From assembly GCA_047967505.1 (NCBI GenBank), contig CM106539.1: a DNA stretch of 64,000 bases. One strand, 5' to 3'. How positions within the stretch are numbered: the first letter of the stretch is position 1; every line of letters begins with the position of its first letter. This document shows, piece by piece, positions 34,511-44,476 of this stretch. The notes under the pieces were generated by a model. The model saw nothing but the letters and a program-made list of their open reading frames with translations, had not been told where the DNA came from and did no database searches. A program made the position numbers and the translations under genes. Source of the DNA: Dipteris shenzhenensis (lineage: Eukaryota; Polypodiophyta; Polypodiopsida; Gleicheniales).

Positions 34511-36100
34511 ATTCCCTTCCCCCTTGCCCCCCGCGCCTGCCCTGCCCCGCCCCGCACCGCCCCTCCCCTTGCCCGCACCGCACCGCCCCACCTCTCCCTT
34601 TGCCCCCGCCCCGCACCTGTTGCATGCGCAACAGGTGGGGGATCCCCCCAACCTGTTGCGCATGCAATAGGTGCGGGGGGCGATGCCCTTCTCCCCGCCT
34701 GTGCCCCCTCCCCCTTGCCCACCCCTCCCCTTGCCCGCACCCCTCCCCTTGCCCCCACCCCACACCTGTTGTGTGCGCAATAGGTGGGGGGATCCCCCCA
34801 CCTCTTGTGCATGCAACAGGTGAGGGGGGCGATGCCCCCCTCCCCGCCCCTCGCCCGCCCCCTTGCCCTCCCCACACCCCATCCCTGCTCGTGCCCCCTC
34901 CCCTTGCCCGACCCTCCCCTTGCCCGCACCCCTCCCCTTGCCCGCACCCCTCCCCTTGCCCCCGCCCCGCACTTGTTGCGCACGTAGCAGATGAGGGGGG
35001 CGATGCCCCCCTCGCCCACCCCCTTGCCCTCCCCATGCCCCCTTTCCTGCCCCGCGCCCACCCCCTTGCCCTCCCCGCCCCTCGCCTGCCCCCTTGCCCT
35101 CCCCACGCTCCCTCCCTTCCCTCCGCCCGCCCCCTTGCCCTCCGCACGCCCCCCCTTCCCTTCCCCCTTGCCCCCCCCGCGCCCGCCCCCTGCCCTTGCG
35201 CCCGCCTCCTGCCCCTTCCGTCGATCGATGAATCAACGGAAGGGGCAGGGGGCGGGCGCAAGGGTAGGGGGTGGGTGCGGGGGGGGCAAGCACCCCTCCC
35301 CTTGCCCCCGCCCCGCACCTGTTGCATGTGCAATAGGTGGGGGGATCCCCCCACCTGTTGCACACGCAATAGGTGAGGGGGGCGATGCCCCCCTCCCCGC
35401 CCCTCGCCTGCCCCCTTGCCCTCCCCATGCCCCCTTCCCCGCCCCTCGCCTGCCCCCTTACCCTCCCCATGCCCCCTCGCCCGCCCCTTTGCCCTCCCCA
35501 TGCCCCCCCCTTCCCTTCGCCCGCCCCCTTGCCCTCCCCACGCCCCCTCCTTCCCTTCCCCCTTGGCCCCCCCTGCCCACCCCCTGCCCCTTCCGTCGAT
35601 CGACGGAAGGGGCAGGGGGCGGGTGCAGGGGCAAGGGGCGGGCGCGGGGGGGCGGAGGGAAGGGGGAGCGACGATGGGGAGGGGGGAAGGGGCAGCGGCA
35701 ACGGCAGAGGGCGGGCGCGGGGGGCAAGGGGGAAGGGAAGGGGGCGGGCGGAGGAAAGGAGGCGGGGGCGGGCAAGGGGGAGGGAAAGGCAGCGCGGGGC
35801 GGGGAGCAAGGGGGAGGGGAAGGGGGCGGGGCGGGCGGAGGGAAGGGAGCGGGGTAAGGGGGAGCGGAAGGCAGCGGGATGGGGAGGGAAAGGAGAGGAG
35901 GGGAAGGGCCCTTGGGGAGGGAGAGGAGGGGAAGCGGAAGGGAAGGCAGGGAGGAGAGGGGAAGGGGGAAGGGAAGGGAAGGAAGGGGAGAAGCGGGAGG
36001 AGAGGGGAAGGGAGGGGGAGGGGAGGGGAGAGAGGAAGTTGGAGAAGAGGGAGGGAGGGAGTACCTGAGTGGAGAGGTGGTGGAGCTCCAGGAAAGTTGT
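34511..36100. repeat. GC-rich, strand-skewed palindromic tract
   Basis: About 1.6 kb of nearly pure C-rich (34511-35225) and then mixed or G-rich (35226-36060) plus strand, in an otherwise AT-rich region. It is built from CCCCTTGCCC and CCTCCCC units, with embedded palindromes of ACCTGTTGC-GCAACAGGT type (34614-34673, 34765-34822, 35325-35372). Two inverted repeats are centred on CCTTCCGTCGATCGA (about 35215-35245 and 35590-35615). Long open frames here (up to about 950 codons) come from the lack of A/T and are not genes. G-quadruplex and hairpin formation is likely from composition. Confidence 0.85.
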
Positions 36101-36330
36101 GAGAGAGAATAAGAGAGTTGTGAGATAGAATGAGGAGAAGTAGAGTTTTATAGGAAATGGATAGCTTTTAGGTCGTCAGCTTTTTTTAGTTTTTAAGGTT
36201 TTTTTAGTTCTTTTAGGTTCCCTATAAGTAGAACATTCTTCATTCTCTCTTTCATTCAAAGATCATTCGTTTACACTCCACGCTTCTCTCCTCTCATCAA
36301 CCTATTGCAGGATTCTCAAAAATTTTCAAA
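36101..36330. other. Transition segment with a possible promoter
   Basis: Composition turns from GC-rich to AT-rich. A weak TATA-like CTATAAGTAG at about 36222 on the plus strand is followed by a pyrimidine-rich ATTCTCTCTTTCATTC stretch. It could start a plus-strand transcript through the central repeats toward gene B, but this is speculative. Confidence 0.3.
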
Positions 36331-37110
36331 ATGTTGCAAGAGGTGAGTTCATTTCTAACCTATTGCGTACGCAAGAACTTCTAAGAATCAAGTTTTTATA
36401 AATTTGAATTTTTTTTCAAATCCGATCTTTTTCTCAAAAACTTGTGTGTACGCAACAACTTAAAAAACCATTTTAGCATTAAATCTTTTTTTCCACAAAT
36501 TTTTCTCTTTAACTCAAACTCTCACAACCCCTCCCTACCTATTGCGTACGCAACAACTTCAAAATAAAATTTAACACTCAAACCCTACCTATTGCATACG
36601 CAACAACTTCAAATCATAAATCTCTCAAAAAAACTCATCAACCAAAAAAAACAATCTATTACAAATTTCTCTCTCAGCCTCAAAGGTACTCAAACCTCCC
36701 TACCTATTGTGTACGCAACAACTTCAAAACAAAATTTAATCATAAATCTCTCCAAAAAACTCCTTTAAAAAAAAAAACAATCTATTATACATTTCTCTCT
36801 CAACCTCAAAACCACTCAAACCTCCCTACCTATTGCGTACGCAACAACTTCAAAACAAAATTTTATCATAAATCTCTCCAAAAAACTCCTTTAAAAAAAA
36901 AAACAATTTATTACACATTTCTCTCTCAACCTCAAAACCACTCAAACCTCCCTACCTATTGCGTATGCAACAACTTCAAAACAAAATTTTATCATAAATC
37001 CTCTAAAAAACTCTTCTCACGACACTTTATTACAAATATCTCTATCAACCTCAAAACCACTCAAATGTCCCTACCTATTACGTACGCAACAACTTCAAAA
37101 CAAAATTTAA
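36330..37110. repeat. 124-bp tandem repeats centred on TTGCGTACGCAA
   Basis: The phrase CTACCTATTGCGTACGCAAC recurs at about 36535, 36586, 36702, 36827, 36951 and 37070, mostly 120-126 bp apart, each followed by AACTTCAAAACAAAATTTAA and a CTCTCTCAACCTC stretch. The palindromic core TTGCGTACGCAA is a version of the TTGC/GCAA core of the hairpins on both sides. Confidence 0.85.
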
Positions 37111-38149
37111 TCATAAATCTTTTCAAAAAACTCTTCTCACTACACTTTATTAATATAAGAAATCCATTTATAATATTTTTACTCCATAATATAATAAATT
37201 TTTATTAACTAATGTTAAAATATAATTTTGCTAAAAATATATATTATTAATCTATAAATTAATATAGATATTATATAATTATTATATAAATAAATATATA
37301 AATAGATTAATTTTAAAAAAAAGTTGAAAGGGAGGTCTTCTAGCATATGTGCTTTATATAATACTTACTCTTAAAACAATGAAGAATTAGTGAATATATT
37401 GCTCTTCTATACATTATTAACTTAAAAACTAATATAAATATAAATTAATTATTATATAAATTTAAATAAATATATAAATAATTAATATTATACATTAATA
37501 ACATTTAAAATTATGTAGATTATATACTAATAATCTTTCAATTTTAAAAAGTAGTCAATAAAAGAATTAAATTAATTTAAAAAATAAGAAAATATTAAAA
37601 TTTACACACTTACTTTTAGCATGTATGCTTTTATTCCATGTGTATAATACTTGTTAGTTAGTCGAAGAATGAAAAATTAGATAATGTATTTGTAAGCTAG
37701 GTATTTAAAACCATAGAATCTAGAAGACTACAGTATCATTGCATCCATATCATTTTTTTACTTTAGTAACCATCAGATATCCATGATTCCATGTGTATAA
37801 TACTTGTTAGTTAGTCGAAGAATGCAAAATTAGATAATGTATTTGTAAGGTAGGTATTTAAAACCATAGAATCTAGAAGACTACAATATCATTGCATCCA
37901 TATCATTTTTTTACTTTAGCAACCACCAGATATCCATGGTATCCATGATATGGAATACATATTTCTTAGAATGTCCATGATATGGAATACATATTTCTTC
38001 GAATATTTCTTATCACATACTTTTTCATTTCTTCTCATACACCATGCAGCATGAATGTAAGAAAATATGAATCGGTGTGCTTTTATATAACATATAGTCT
38101 ATATATATCTAAACTAAATACTTTAGAATGCATATTTTATATAGTCTAT
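37111..38149. repeat. AT-rich segment with a 153-bp duplication
   Basis: ATTCCATGTGTATAATACTT begins at 37633 and 37786, and both copies continue through TTAGTTAGTCGAAGAATG and AACCATAGAATCTAGAAGAC. The rest is very AT-rich without coding potential. Confidence 0.8.
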
Positions 38150-38550
38150 ATATCTTAAATCTTACACCCTAAATCTTAAATCCTAAAGTTTCCTAAATCT
38201 TAGGTTATATAATCTAAGCTCTTAAACTTATATAATAGTTATAATCCCTAAACCTTAGACCCTAATCCCTATAACCTAAATTCTAAAACCTAATTTTCAA
38301 TTCTAAACCCTAGATTCTACACTCTAAGCTCATGATCTTATATACTAAACCTTAAAACCTAAATCCTAAACCCTAAAACAATAATCATAAACCCTAAATG
38401 CTATACCCTAAACCCTATATTTTTAACCCTAAACCCTAAACCCTAAATCTTAAACCCTAAACCCTAAAAATATAATCATAAACACTAAACCCTAAACACT
38501 AAATCTTAAATCCTAAGCCCTAAATCCTTAACCCTAAAATATAATCAAAA
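38150..38550. repeat. Degenerate CCCTAAA (telomere-type) array
   Basis: Irregular runs of CCCTAAA and near variants (TCCTAAA, CCTTAAA, CACTAAA) on the plus strand. They match the plant telomere unit but are too degenerate and too internal to be a chromosome end. The mirror array TTTAGGG lies at 39790-40010, so the hairpin array between them is bracketed by inverted telomere-type repeats. Confidence 0.85.
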
Positions 38551-38559
38551 TTTTATGAT

Positions 38560-39780
38560 TTTTCTCGATTTGTGCAACATGTTGGATATACCCCCCAACC
38601 TGTTGCTTGAGCAACAGGTTGGGGGGTATATCCGACCTGTTGTGCAAATCGAGAAAAGTTGGATACACCCCCCAACCTGTTGCTTGAGCAACAGGTTGGG
38701 GGGTATATCCGACCTGTTGTGCAAATCGAGAATTTTCCGACCTGTTGTGCAAATCGAGAAAATTCTCGATTTGCACAACAGGTCGGATATACCCCCCAAC
38801 TTGTTGCTCAAGCAACAGGTTGGGGGGTATATCCAACATGTTGCACAAATCAAGAAAATTCTCGATTTGTGCATCATGTTGGATATACCTCCCATATGTT
38901 GTCCTATTGATTATGAGCTGTTTATGCCTATTGTGACACCCTTTTCTATTTGCTGTAATTTTCAAGCAACAGGTTGGGAGGTATATCCAACATGATGCAC
39001 AAATCGAGAATTTTCTTGATTTGTGCAATCAAGAACAGGTTGGGGGTATATCCAATCTGTTGCACAAATCGAGAATTTTCTTGATTTGTGCAATCAAGCA
39101 ACAGGTTGGCCAATCTGTTGCACAAATCAAGAAAATTATATCCCCCAACCTATTGCTTGAGCAACAGGTTGGGGGTATATCCAACCTGTTGCACAAATCT
39201 AGAATTTTTGAGCAACAGGTTGGGGGTATATCCAACCTGTTGCACAAATCTAGAAAATTCTAGATTTTTGCAACATGTTGGATATACCCCCAACCTATTG
39301 CTCAAGCAACAGGTTGGGAGATATATCCAACAACAGGCCTCCAACCTGTTGCTTGGGAGATATATCCAACAATAGGCCTCCAGGTTGGGGGGTATATCCA
39401 ACGTGTTGCACAAATCAAGAATTTTCTTGATTTGTGTAACAGATTGGATATACCACCCAACCTGTTGCTCAAGCAATAGGTTGGGAGATATATCCAACAA
39501 CAGGCCTCCAACCTGTTGCTTGGGGGATATATCCAACTGTTGAACCTGTTGCTTGGGGGATATATCCAACTACTGCTCAACCTTGCACAAATCAAGATTT
39601 TTCAGTTGTAGGTTGGATATATTCCCCAATTGTATACCAAATTGCTGCACAAACAAGAAAAATTCTTGATTTGTGCAATAAGTTAGATATATCCCCCAAC
39701 TTGTTGCTTGATATATCCAACCGATTGCTCAAGCAATAGGTTGGGGGATACATCCAACCTATTGCACAAATTTAAAAAAT
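38560..39780. repeat. Large-hairpin array built on ACCTGTTGC/GCAACAGGT
   Basis: The first hairpin has two 23-bp perfect arms around a TTGA loop (38584-38633), extending imperfectly to about 96 bp (38562-38658), with outer ends reading TCGATTTGTGCAACA and its complement. About fifteen further full or partial palindromes follow, with loops TTGA or TCAA and stems of CCCCCCAACCTGTTGC type. The same array stands upstream of the homologous gene at 63.6-64 kb, so it is part of the element. Confidence 0.9.
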
Positions 39781-39789
39781 TCATTAAAT

Positions 39790-40010
39790 TTTGGTTGTAT
39801 TTTAGGGTTAAGTTTTAGGGTTTAAGATTTAAGATTTAGGGTTTAGGATTTAAGATTTAGGGTTTAGGATTTAGAGTTTAGGGTTTAAGGTTTAGGATTT
39901 ATTGTTTAGGAGTTTAGGATTTAGGGTTTAGGAATTAAATGTTTAAAGTTTAGGATTTACAGTGGTTAAGATGTTTTGGTATTAATTATTTAAAGTTTAG
40001 GATATAGGGT
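39790..40010. repeat. Degenerate TTTAGGG array
   Basis: Irregular TTTAGGG/TTTAGGATT units on the plus strand, the inverse of 38150-38550. A matching array (as CCCTAAA on the plus strand) precedes the minus-strand homologue at 63360-63590. Confidence 0.85.
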
Positions 40011-40128
40011 TTAGGTTAATGCCTTCTCTGCTAGTTTTGATATAGAAGTTATTAAGTAATAATAAGCTCAATGATTATTTATTAAATGTTCATTTTGAGT
40101 TGCTAATTTACTTTTATAGATAAAACAG

Positions 40129-43100
40129 GTATTCACCCTAACAGAGGGTATGGATGTGGCGTTATATAAGAAGAATGAAGTGGTGGCTTTTGGACAAATT
40201 CATAGTCTTGATCCTATGTATGTGTGTCAGTGATAATCACCAACGTTGTAAATCCTGAAGTACATTTAAAATATCCACATGGAGATTTTGAAACATTGGG
40301 AGATATCTTACAATGTGACATATTTGATATGCAAGCACACAGAACACTCTGGGACCAAGACGAAATTGTTCCAAAGACATACTTTCAAGATATCAAGAAA
40401 ACTTATATCCAGGGGGAAAAAGTACAGATGTTATCTTGCTCCGGAGAAGTTTTAGCAATTGGCAACTTTAAGGGCTATGCTCAGAGTTTTCTCTGTATAG
40501 TGGAGATAATTAAGTTGACTAGTGCAAGTGTCATTCAAAATGCAATGGATAGTACTTCACAATTAGACGTCCATAATACTACGTCTCAACTACAAGTTCA
40601 TAGTACTTGTAAATGGGGGTTAGCTTTCTTGAAATCAAGTTTGCCCAAGATAGTTTCCTTCAATGTCATGGAAGACACAACAGAATATTATCAGAAGAAA
40701 AAGACTATAACACAAATGGGATCCAAATTGATAAGAAGCTATAGTAGTAATCAAGAGTATCATAGTGGCATGCTCACAGGTATTGAGGACATTATAGTAA
40801 CAGATGTTGATGTAGAAAAGGTTTCTTGTGTTGCAAGTGACTCAAATATACTCACTGGTATAGAAGACTTGTCTTGTGTTGCAAGTGACTCGAACAGGCT
40901 CACTGGTATAGAAGACTTGTCATGTGTTGCAAGTGACTCAAACAGGCTCACTGGTATAGAAGATTTATCCTGTGTTGCAAGTGACTCGAACAGGCTCACT
41001 GGTATAGAAGACTTGTCTTGTGCTGCAAGTGACTCAAACATGCTTATTGATATAAAAGACAGAAGATGTGTTGAGAATAATAAGATGGGACCATAAAGAA
41101 AAATACATGCAAAGATCGATGGGATAAGTGATGCAATAACAGGAATTGATGATATTAGTGACAATGATCATGATGTTACCACTCGAATATAAGGCAAAAG
41201 GGGCAGAGAATATGAGACTTGTCATGTTGTTCATAATATTGTTGCTAGCATGCCAGAGAATATAGATGGGAGAATCTTGAGTTACGAAGGAGAAACAGTT
41301 CAACCACAAAATTCAAGAGGCATTGGCAACAAATTGACATCAATGAACATGTCGACCAGATTGCCATTTCCAAGATAATATAAGGTATTAAATAATTCTC
41401 AAGCCCACATAGCATTTGATTATAAAGATGAAGATTCAAGGGAAATGGATTCGAGGTTTGATGGTCTTACAACTACAAAACGCAAGACACTATGTACAAA
41501 AAGAAAGTATGTGAGTGTGAAGAGGCGAAGAATCATGGCATCAATTCCAGAACCAAAGAGACATGTGATGCTATCCGAGGAGAATATGGAAAGGATGCTT
41601 ATGCGAGTTTGTTGCAAGAGACTTTGCATTAGAAAAGTTGGGAAAGATGATTGTGCAGCCATACGCCTTGGTATTTGGAGTAAGACAGCGCCTAATAGAC
41701 ATAACTATCTTCTTCAAGAGGTTTCATGCTTTCTTCATCAAGGCACTAATCAAGATTTGAGCACAGGACACTGTAAACCTAGATTGAAACCCATGGTTAA
41801 TGGGAGACCCATTTGCAATCGAGGATATCAATGGTTAACTGGACTATCACATGGCACATACTGGACCATCTGGGCACACGTGAAAGAAAAAGTTATTCAT
41901 ACAAGTCATGGAAATACCTACAAGCTTAAATGCCATGGAAGCACTATAAATGCAACCGCAACATTATAGCAAGTTCTCGAAGACCATGCATTACCACAGC
42001 CTCATCTTCAACAAACAATGCTAGATGGACGTGTCAAATGCCAACAACATCTTCCTTTGGGAATGACAAAGAAGGTCGTCCTAGAAACTGTCAATAAAAC
42101 TTTACAAGACAGAGATGAGAGCATGATTTCACGATCAACCTTGTACAAAATTTGGCGTAGAGATTTTTGCCATGTCAAGACACCATCAAAGCAAAGGATG
42201 TCAAAATGTAAGACATGTGATGAATTAAAAAATGCCATTGAACATAGTAAATGTGAGCAGCAGTGAGGAAGATATATTAAATGGCGATCAATCCATTTAC
42301 ATCATGTGCAGGATGCTCGAAAGTTGTATGCTTCTTGGAGAGACGAAGCTATTTCACATGTCGATAAGTCCATGTGCATCACCATTGATGGCATGGACTA
42401 GAATACCACTTTGCCACGATATAGACGTATCCCACCGGCATTGGAGGGCAAATGTGGACTAAAAACACACTTGTGTGGAGTATTAGTACATGGATACCAA
42501 ATCTTTTGTGATGTATGGATTGATAGTTTGCATGACCATGATAGTAACCAGGTTGTTACATCAATCATGAAAGTAATAAGAAAGGTCAGAGATGCTCGCG
42601 GATGTTTGCCTAACACATTGCGAATACAAGCTGATAATTGTTGGAGAGAGAACAAGAATAAATATATATTTGCTTTATGCTCTATGCTGGTTGGTTTGAA
42701 AATATTTGAAGAAGTGGAAGTTGGCTTTCTTCTTGTCGGCCATACACCTGAAGACATAGATCAAATCTTCAGTGTTATCTCTGGTGAGTTGAAGGCAATG
42801 GATGTTTTGACAATGGAGGATATGCTATTTTGAATTGGGAAAAAAATTGGAGGTTCTCGCAAGGAAGAATCAGAAGTGGCTATCTTAGAGAGGATGGTAG
42901 ATTGGAGAGCATTCATAGAGCCACATTTACAAATAGGAGATGATGCCCTAATAGGACACACAAATCCACACTACTTTCGGTTTCACATGCATAACAATAT
43001 TCCAATGATGCAATGGAAGCACTACTCAGTAGATGGAGATCATTTATGGAGTGAGTCATATGCTTTATTACAACGAATAATTCCATTGGAGGAAACTAGA

Positions 43101-43263
43101 TTTGTTCTTAAAAAAACAAATCACTTGACATAGATGAAATGAAAGGCTTGAAAGTTTTCATTAAACATCTTCAAAGTATGATGCAGAAATATCCTGAGCA
43201 ATCAACTAAGAATTTGGAGATAATTAAATCAACTGAAGCACTTATCCAATCTTTAGAAACAAA
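40129..43263 (+). pseudogene. Gene B: DUF7869-like DDE-type transposase, broken (copy 1)
   Basis: It starts after a likely splice acceptor (ATAAAACAG at 40128) with VFTLTEGMDV, so a first exon probably lies upstream. Domains in order: N-terminal VHLKYPHGDFETLGDI (40260); five 16-residue repeats NRLTGIEDLSCVASDS (40770-41050); basic RKYVSVKRRRIM (41510); GLSHGTYWTIW (41840); helix-turn-helix-like STLYKIWRRDFCHVKTPSKQ with KCKTCDEL (42130-42230); ITIDGMD (42385); KTHLCGVLVHGYQIF (42460); QADNCWRENKN (42630); VGHTPEDIDQIFSVI (42740). The Asp, Asp and Glu/Asp in these motifs are the best candidates for a DDE active site; note HTPED where copy A has HTHED. It has at least five stops (several at Gln codons in relatives), a frameshift near 40230, and a deletion joining ALIQSLETK directly to the 3' palindromes at about 43265, which removes the C-terminal WYEP-type module. 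Confidence 0.8.
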
Positions 43264-43264
43264 A

Positions 43265-43457
43265 AAAGGGTGTATCTATACACCACTTATATATTGAATT
43301 CAACAAACTCTTTTTTTTCAAAAAAATGGTGTATCTATACACCACTTATATGTTGAATTCAACAAACTCTTTTCATATGGTGTCATATTTTCACTTCATA
43401 GTGTTAAAATTGAACTTGAGTTAGGAGACTACTATTATTATTATTATAGTTATTGGA
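43265..43457. repeat. Subterminal palindromes, transposase side of copy 1
   Basis: GGTGTATCTATACACC is at 43269-43284 and 43328-43343, each followed by ACTTATAT-TTGAATTCAAC and AAACTCTTTT. The segment to TTATTGGATGGG (about 43457) matches 59155-59362 of copy 2 in reverse. Beyond that point copy 2 continues to its terminus, whereas copy 1 does not. Confidence 0.85.
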
Positions 43458-43530
43458 TGGGACGGAATGAGGAATTGGTGACAGTATTGCAATAGCTCAT
43501 CCATTGTCAAGCTCACCATGTTGCAGAATG
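43458..43530. other. Junction segment of unknown origin
   Basis: About 70 bp that match neither copy 2 nor the left LTR of E1. It lies between the broken end of the DNA transposon and the right LTR of E1, which lacks its first 104 bp. A deletion with filler, or a remnant of E1 internal sequence, would explain it. Confidence 0.5.
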
Positions 43531-44221
43531 TTATTTTCTAAGATATTGTATGGGATTGAGAGGATGAGTGGAATGGATCATTGTAAATACCATAGGTATG
43601 AATTATAAATACCTTGGTATGGGGTGAGAGTTATTTGTGTATGGGATATTATGGGGTTTTTAGAAAATAGAAGAGTGAGTCATATAAAGAGGTGGGCTCA
43701 TGTCCATGTGTTCCAATAATATAAGACAGATCACATGCCAAGCATGTGGAAGGCATGTGGAGGAGTGTGGAGTCAAGAGGAATCCTTCTAGAATTCCTAT
43801 GTGGAATAAGGAAGATGTGGACATATGGAAAAGAGAGGGTCCCTATGGGCTCCATGTGGGGAAACTCTTGACTTTCTCAATATTTTAAGAGTCTTGAGCA
43901 TCTTTTGATGGGACACATGGCAAGAGTAGCCAAAAAGGACATGGATGGTGACATATGGGCTTATGTGATTGATGGGGAAAAGAATCTGTAGGTAGCAATT
44001 ATAAATGGGTGAACGAGGGTGACAAAATCTCTATAAAAGGAGCCCTCCTCTCCCTTGTTCATTATCTCTTCCACCATTAGGCCTCATGTTGCTGTAGCTC
44101 TAGTCTCCTTAAGCCTCTTCCATGAGCCTTCTCTCCCTCTTGTAGATATCCTCTTATGTAGACTCTTGAGTCCATCTCTCTCTAGTTTATTTTCTCTCTC
44201 TATGAGTAGTCTTGGAGCTTC
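43531..44221 (+). mobile_element. Right LTR of E1, first part (5'-truncated, split)
   Basis: Corresponds to 26846-27535 of the left LTR with scattered substitutions, and includes the TATA box (about 44033). The first 104 bp are missing. It ends in GCTTC (44217-44221), the left target duplication of the nested copia element. Confidence 0.9.
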
Positions 44222-44392
44222 AGAGAGTGCTTTCAACAGAAGCAAGAACAGAAGAGGGAGAGAGAGAGACAGAGAGCCACACAAGTTTTGGTGGGTGCAG
44301 AACCACCCTAATCTTCTTTTTCATTCATTTATATATGTGTTTGAGTATTGTACATAACCGAGGTAAAGGCACAGTGACCTTTAACCCCCATA
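44222..44392 (-). repeat. 3' LTR of the nested copia element
   Basis: Matches 48394-48568 closely. On the minus strand it starts TATGGGGGTTAAAGG (the other copy has TGTGGGGG), preceded by a purine tract (AAGTGGGAGGT). Both terminal dinucleotides are mutated here, so the LTR has aged. Confidence 0.88.
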
Positions 44393-44476
44393 ACCTCCCA
44401 CTTAAAGGACAATGTGCCTTTAAGGAAGAACAACCAGTGAGCATACTATCCAATGCCCATCAATACACGACAATAC

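Larger units (their letters stand above)
31308..43457. mobile_element. Two-gene DNA transposon (copy 1), right end deleted
   Basis: The left terminus begins CACACTATTCAAAATTTTTG in the RT of E1. From left to right come a subterminal repeat zone, gene D on the minus strand, a GC-rich and palindrome-rich centre with telomere-like arrays, gene B on the plus strand, and subterminal palindromes. The same 25-bp terminus stands at 58941 outside the 3' side of the gene B homologue in copy 2, so the two known ends are inverted repeats of each other. In copy 1 the right end is lost: homology to copy 2 stops near 43457. That gene D and gene B belong to one element is inferred from the shared terminus, shared subterminal palindromes and shared central palindrome core. 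Confidence 0.65.

Noticed and set aside
34511-35809. Open reading extending gene D upstream to about 950 codons, and several other frames of 100-330 codons in the same tract on both strands
   Set aside because: The tract lacks A and T, so stops are rare by composition. Residues are only Gly/Arg/Ala/Pro repeats in all frames and both strands. The real gene starts at 34510.
38150-38550. Possible true telomere or chromosome-fusion site
   Set aside because: Units are degenerate, occur as two inverted arms around the hairpins, and recur in copy 2, so they belong to the element.
38560-39780. Repeat-spacer pattern that could suggest a CRISPR array
   Set aside because: Repeats are large imperfect palindromes of variable length with variable spacing, in a eukaryotic transposon, with no cas genes.
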